Below, one piece after another: positions 4,961 through 7,320 of a stretch of DNA of 7,320 nucleotides. Numbering within the stretch: position 1 is the first letter of the stretch; the number at the start of each line of letters is the position of its first letter. The translations under genes were made by a program, and so were the position numbers. Source of the stretch: an uncultured Lachnospiraceae bacterium (GTDB taxonomy: Bacteria; Bacillota; Clostridia; Lachnospirales; Lachnospiraceae); NCBI GenBank assembly GCA_902463835.1, contig CABQGZ010000169.1, positions 1-7,320 on the forward strand, given 5' to 3'. Below the pieces are notes generated by a model. It ran no database searches and had not been told where the DNA came from. It saw only the letters and a list, made by a program, of their open reading frames with translations.

Positions 4961-6754
4961 TTATTCCTGCTCCGGCCTTGCGATCACAAGCTCCAGCTCC
5001 TCCAATTGTTTTTCACTTACCACATTCGGTGCATCCGTCAGCAGACAGGAGGCATCCTTCACCTTGGGGAAGGCAATGACATCACGGATGGAATCCGCCT
5101 GCACCATCAGCATCACCATGCGGTCCAGACCATAGGCCAGTCCTGCATGTGGCGGAACTCCGTACTTAAACGCGTTTAACAGGAAACCAAACTGCTCATA
5201 GGCGCTCTCCCTGGTAAAGCCCAGCACCTCCAGCATTTTCTCCTGAACCTCATTCTGATGAATACGGACAGAACCGCCGCCCAGCTCCGTACCGTTCAAC
5301 ACAATCTCGTATGCCTTGGCACGCACTGCGCCTGGATCGCTGTCGATCTTGTCCCAGTCCTCCTCCATGGGCATGGTGAAGGGATGGTGCATGGCCATGA
5401 AACGATTCTCCTCATCGGACCACTCCAGCAGCGGGAATTCCGTTACCCAAAGGAAGTTGTACTGATTTTTATCAACAAGCTCCAACTCCCGGGCAAGCTC
5501 CAGACGCAGCGCACCCAGTACATCCCATACCACCTTGTTCTTATCTGCCGCAAACAGCAGTAAATCTCCAGGCTCTCCCTCCATGGCTGCCACAAGGGCT
5601 CCCAGCTCTTCCTCTGACATAAATTTCGCGAAGGAAGATTTATAGGTGCCGTCCTCATTGATGGAGAGATAAGCAAGGCCTTTGGCACCATAGCCTTTAG
5701 CGAATTCCACCAGCTTGTCGATCTTCTTGCGGGGCATTGCTCCCTGTCCCTTGGCGTTGATACCACGGACAGAACCGCCGTTCTCAAGCGCTCCTGTAAA
5801 TACGCCAAAACCGCAGCCCGCCACAAGCTTCGATACATCTTTCAGTTCCATGCCAAACCGTGTGTCCGGCTTGTCGGAACCAAAGCGATTCATGGCTTCC
5901 TGCCAGGTCATCCGCGGAATGGGCAGCTGCACATCAATCCCGATGGCCTCCTTGAAGACGTACTGTAAGAGTCGTTCATTCACCTCGATCACATCATCCA
6001 CATCCACAAAGGAAAGCTCCATATCCGCCTGGGTGAATTCCGGCTGACGGTCCGCCCGCAGATCCTCATCCCGGAAGCACCGCGCGATCTGGAAATATCG
6101 GTCATAGCCGGAACACATCAACAGCTGCTTGAACAGCTGCGGAGACTGAGGCAGCGCGTAGAAGCTGCCCGGATGCACACGGCTGGGCACCAGGTAATCT
6201 CTGGCCCCTTCCGGCGTGGATTTGGTGAGGATCGGCGTCTCGATCTCCAGAAATCCTTCCTTTTCCATAAAATTCCGAAGCAGCATGGCAACCCTGCTCT
6301 TCATCATCATATTGCGCTGCAGATCCGGTCTTCTTAAGTCCAGGAACCGGTAGCGCAGACGGATATCCTCCTTGGTCTGGCAATTCTCCTCGATGGGGAA
6401 GGGCGGCGTCTCGGATTCCGATAAGATCCGCAGGCTCTGTGCCATCACTTCAATATCACCGGTCTTCAGATTCTCGTTGACTGCCGCGGAACGCTTCTCC
6501 ACAGTTCCGGTCACTGCCACCACGAACTCGCTGCGCAGCGTGCCGGCCTTGGCAAAGTCCTCACTGCCCACCTTGGGCTCATCAAACACGATCTGCAGAA
6601 TACCCGTGCGGTCCCGCAAATCAATAAAAATCAAACTGCCTAAATTCCTTCTCTTCTGCACCCAGCCCATAACCGTGACGGTCTCTTTGATATTGGCGCT
6701 GGAAACTTCTGTACATCTGTGGGTTCTCTTCAACCCTTTCATGGATTCTGCCAT
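4961..6754 (-). CDS. aspS: Aspartate--tRNA ligase
   Basis: A 597-aa cytosolic class II synthetase, full length for the bacterial type, that charges tRNA-Asp with aspartate using ATP. In order: N-terminal OB-fold anticodon-binding domain (about 14-112, with TVMGWVQKRRNLGSLIFIDL); class II core with PILTKSTPEGARDYLVPSR (174-192); motif 2 FRDEDLRADRQPEF (227-240); the bacterial GAD insertion (about 305-425, including GGSVRGINAKGQGAMPRKKI); HHPFTMP (456-462); and motif 3 GLAYGLDRMVML (538-549). Leu38 (in RRNLGS) corresponds to the leucine of tRNA-Asp-specific enzymes, where the nondiscriminating type usually has histidine; this points to an Asn-independent, discriminating enzyme (inference). The start at 6754 is chosen because AGGAGG lies nine bases upstream; the ten-residue upstream extension overlaps hisS. 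It is the second gene after hisS, 13 nt downstream of its stop. Confidence 0.98.
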   Translation of the reverse strand: MAESMKGLKRTHRCTEVSSANIKETVTVMGWVQKRRNLGSLIFIDLRDRTGILQIVFDEPKVGSEDFAKAGTLRSEFVVAVTGTVEKRSAAVNENLKTGDIEVMAQSLRILSESETPPFPIEENCQTKEDIRLRYRFLDLRRPDLQRNMMMKSRVAMLLRNFMEKEGFLEIETPILTKSTPEGARDYLVPSRVHPGSFYALPQSPQLFKQLLMCSGYDRYFQIARCFRDEDLRADRQPEFTQADMELSFVDVDDVIEVNERLLQYVFKEAIGIDVQLPIPRMTWQEAMNRFGSDKPDTRFGMELKDVSKLVAGCGFGVFTGALENGGSVRGINAKGQGAMPRKKIDKLVEFAKGYGAKGLAYLSINEDGTYKSSFAKFMSEEELGALVAAMEGEPGDLLLFAADKNKVVWDVLGALRLELARELELVDKNQYNFLWVTEFPLLEWSDEENRFMAMHHPFTMPMEEDWDKIDSDPGAVRAKAYEIVLNGTELGGGSVRIHQNEVQEKMLEVLGFTRESAYEQFGFLLNAFKYGVPPHAGLAYGLDRMVMLMVQADSIRDVIAFPKVKDASCLLTDAPNVVSEKQLEELELVIARPEQE

Positions 6755-6763
6755 GGTAATTAT

Positions 6764-6769
6764 CCTCCT
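6764..6769 (-). promoter_or_regulatory. aspS ribosome binding site overlapping the hisS stop
   Basis: AGGAGG on minus shares two bases with the TAG stop of hisS (6770-6768) and lies nine bases before the aspS ATG at 6754. It fixes the aspS start and indicates translational coupling within the hisS-aspS operon. Confidence 0.85.
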
Positions 6770-7320
6770 ACTTGAAAAACTCAATAAACTCTGTATATCC
6801 TTCCTTCGTCAACTGTTCCTTCTGGAATTTCTTATTTTTATTCATGCGGACAATGAGAATCTGACACCCATTGGCTCGTTCCTCCTGGGCCCTGGCGATC
6901 ACATCCCCAAGCTTGTCGCCCGGGTAGCCCTTCTCAATCAGATAAGCCTTCTTCGCCCGCTGCTCCGGAATCTGGAATCCGCTCTCCATAAGCAGCAGAA
7001 TGATCCGTTCAAAGCCGATGGAGAATCCGCAGGCCGGAACATCCTTTCCGGTAAAATTGCCGATCATCCTGTCGTAACGTCCGCCGCCGCCACAGCTTCC
7101 GCCGAACTGGGGCATGGCAATCTCAAAAATGGTTCCCGTGTAATAGGACATGCCCCGCACCAGGGTTGGGTCAAACACCAGATCAAAGCGGGCGTTCTTG
7201 GTGGCGTTGACACAGGAGATGATCTCTGAGAGATTCTGCTGTACCTCATCCTCCAGAAAACCGGTAAGTTTTTCTGCCAGGTAGGTGATACCGTCCTCCG
7301 CTTCTTCCAGCCCCTGGAAC
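6768..7320 (-). CDS. hisS: Histidine--tRNA ligase (C-terminal part, truncated by window edge)
   Basis: The frame runs open from the right edge to TAG at 6768-6770, giving the last 183 residues of a class II synthetase that charges tRNA-His. The visible part begins in the catalytic core (FQGLEEAEDGITYLAEKLTG). The histidine-specific signature LVRGMSYYTGTIFEI, the Gly-rich GGSCGGGGRYDRMIG and motif 3 (CGFSIGFERII) follow. The final ~70 residues form the alpha/beta anticodon-binding domain (KKAYLIEKGYPGDKLGDVIA ... ILIVRMN ... EFIEFFK), which looks somewhat short. The signature has Met-Ser where many bacterial enzymes have Leu-Asp before YYTG, placing it in the less common GMSYYTG branch. The N-terminal part and the operon promoter lie outside the window. 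It is co-transcribed and coupled with aspS. Confidence 0.95.
   Translation of the reverse strand, partial: FQGLEEAEDGITYLAEKLTGFLEDEVQQNLSEIISCVNATKNARFDLVFDPTLVRGMSYYTGTIFEIAMPQFGGSCGGGGRYDRMIGNFTGKDVPACGFSIGFERIILLLMESGFQIPEQRAKKAYLIEKGYPGDKLGDVIARAQEERANGCQILIVRMNKNKKFQKEQLTKEGYTEFIEFFK

Noticed and set aside
6755..6784. Ten-residue N-terminal extension of aspS
   Set aside because: It overlaps the hisS stop, and AGGAGG at 6764-6769 positions the start at 6754. AspRS proteins normally begin close to that point.

Overview
The window looks like a chromosomal segment of a low- to mid-GC Firmicute, most plausibly a Lachnospiraceae-type Clostridium relative. This is inferred from strong AGGAGG-type ribosome binding sites, sigma-A promoters of the TTGACA/TATAAT type, a hisS-aspS gene pair, and MATE and YtrA-type GntR proteins of clostridial character. 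No species can be named from the sequence alone.

Layout, left to right. (1) The N-terminal part of a MATE efflux transporter on the minus strand, running off the left edge (1-651). (2) A divergent intergenic region (652-873) with a promoter for each side and several dyads, one of them a perfect 9-bp inverted repeat lying over the -10 box of the rightward promoter. (3) A plus-strand, translationally coupled pair: a 121-aa YtrA-type GntR regulator (874-1239) and a 476-aa multi-pass membrane protein with a DUF5808-like motif and a C-terminal PH-like domain (1244-2674). (4) A 643-bp non-coding region (2675-3317) between convergent genes. It holds two ~150-nt palindromic elements (A and B) with a shared 100-nt core in opposite orientation but different, perfectly or almost perfectly paired 25-26-bp outer stems. 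Element B is embedded in inward-facing arrays of 39-41-bp repeats. (5) A complete MepA-like MATE transporter on the minus strand (3318-4688). (6) A 272-bp AT-rich intergenic region with an apparently orphan plus-strand promoter and a strong bidirectional hairpin terminator. (7) aspS (4961-6754, minus) and the C-terminal part of hisS (6768-7320, minus, running off the right edge), coupled through an overlap of the hisS stop codon with the aspS ribosome binding site.

How the parts work together. hisS-aspS is a housekeeping tRNA-charging operon. The GntR/membrane-protein pair looks like a self-regulated, stress- or antimicrobial-responsive envelope module in which the regulator represses its own promoter (inference). 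The two MATE transporters are separate drug/cation exporters facing away from that operon.

The most interesting part is 2675-3330. Elements A and B each lie just downstream of a stop codon, and their shared core is in the sense direction of the gene it follows: A after the 476-aa membrane protein on plus, B after the MATE gene on minus. Compensatory changes in the outer stem and in an internal helix argue for selection on folding. I do not recognise this element as a named RNA or mobile-element family. The repeats around B include an intrinsic terminator for the minus strand, and the outermost repeat unit contains the last codons and stop of the MATE gene.
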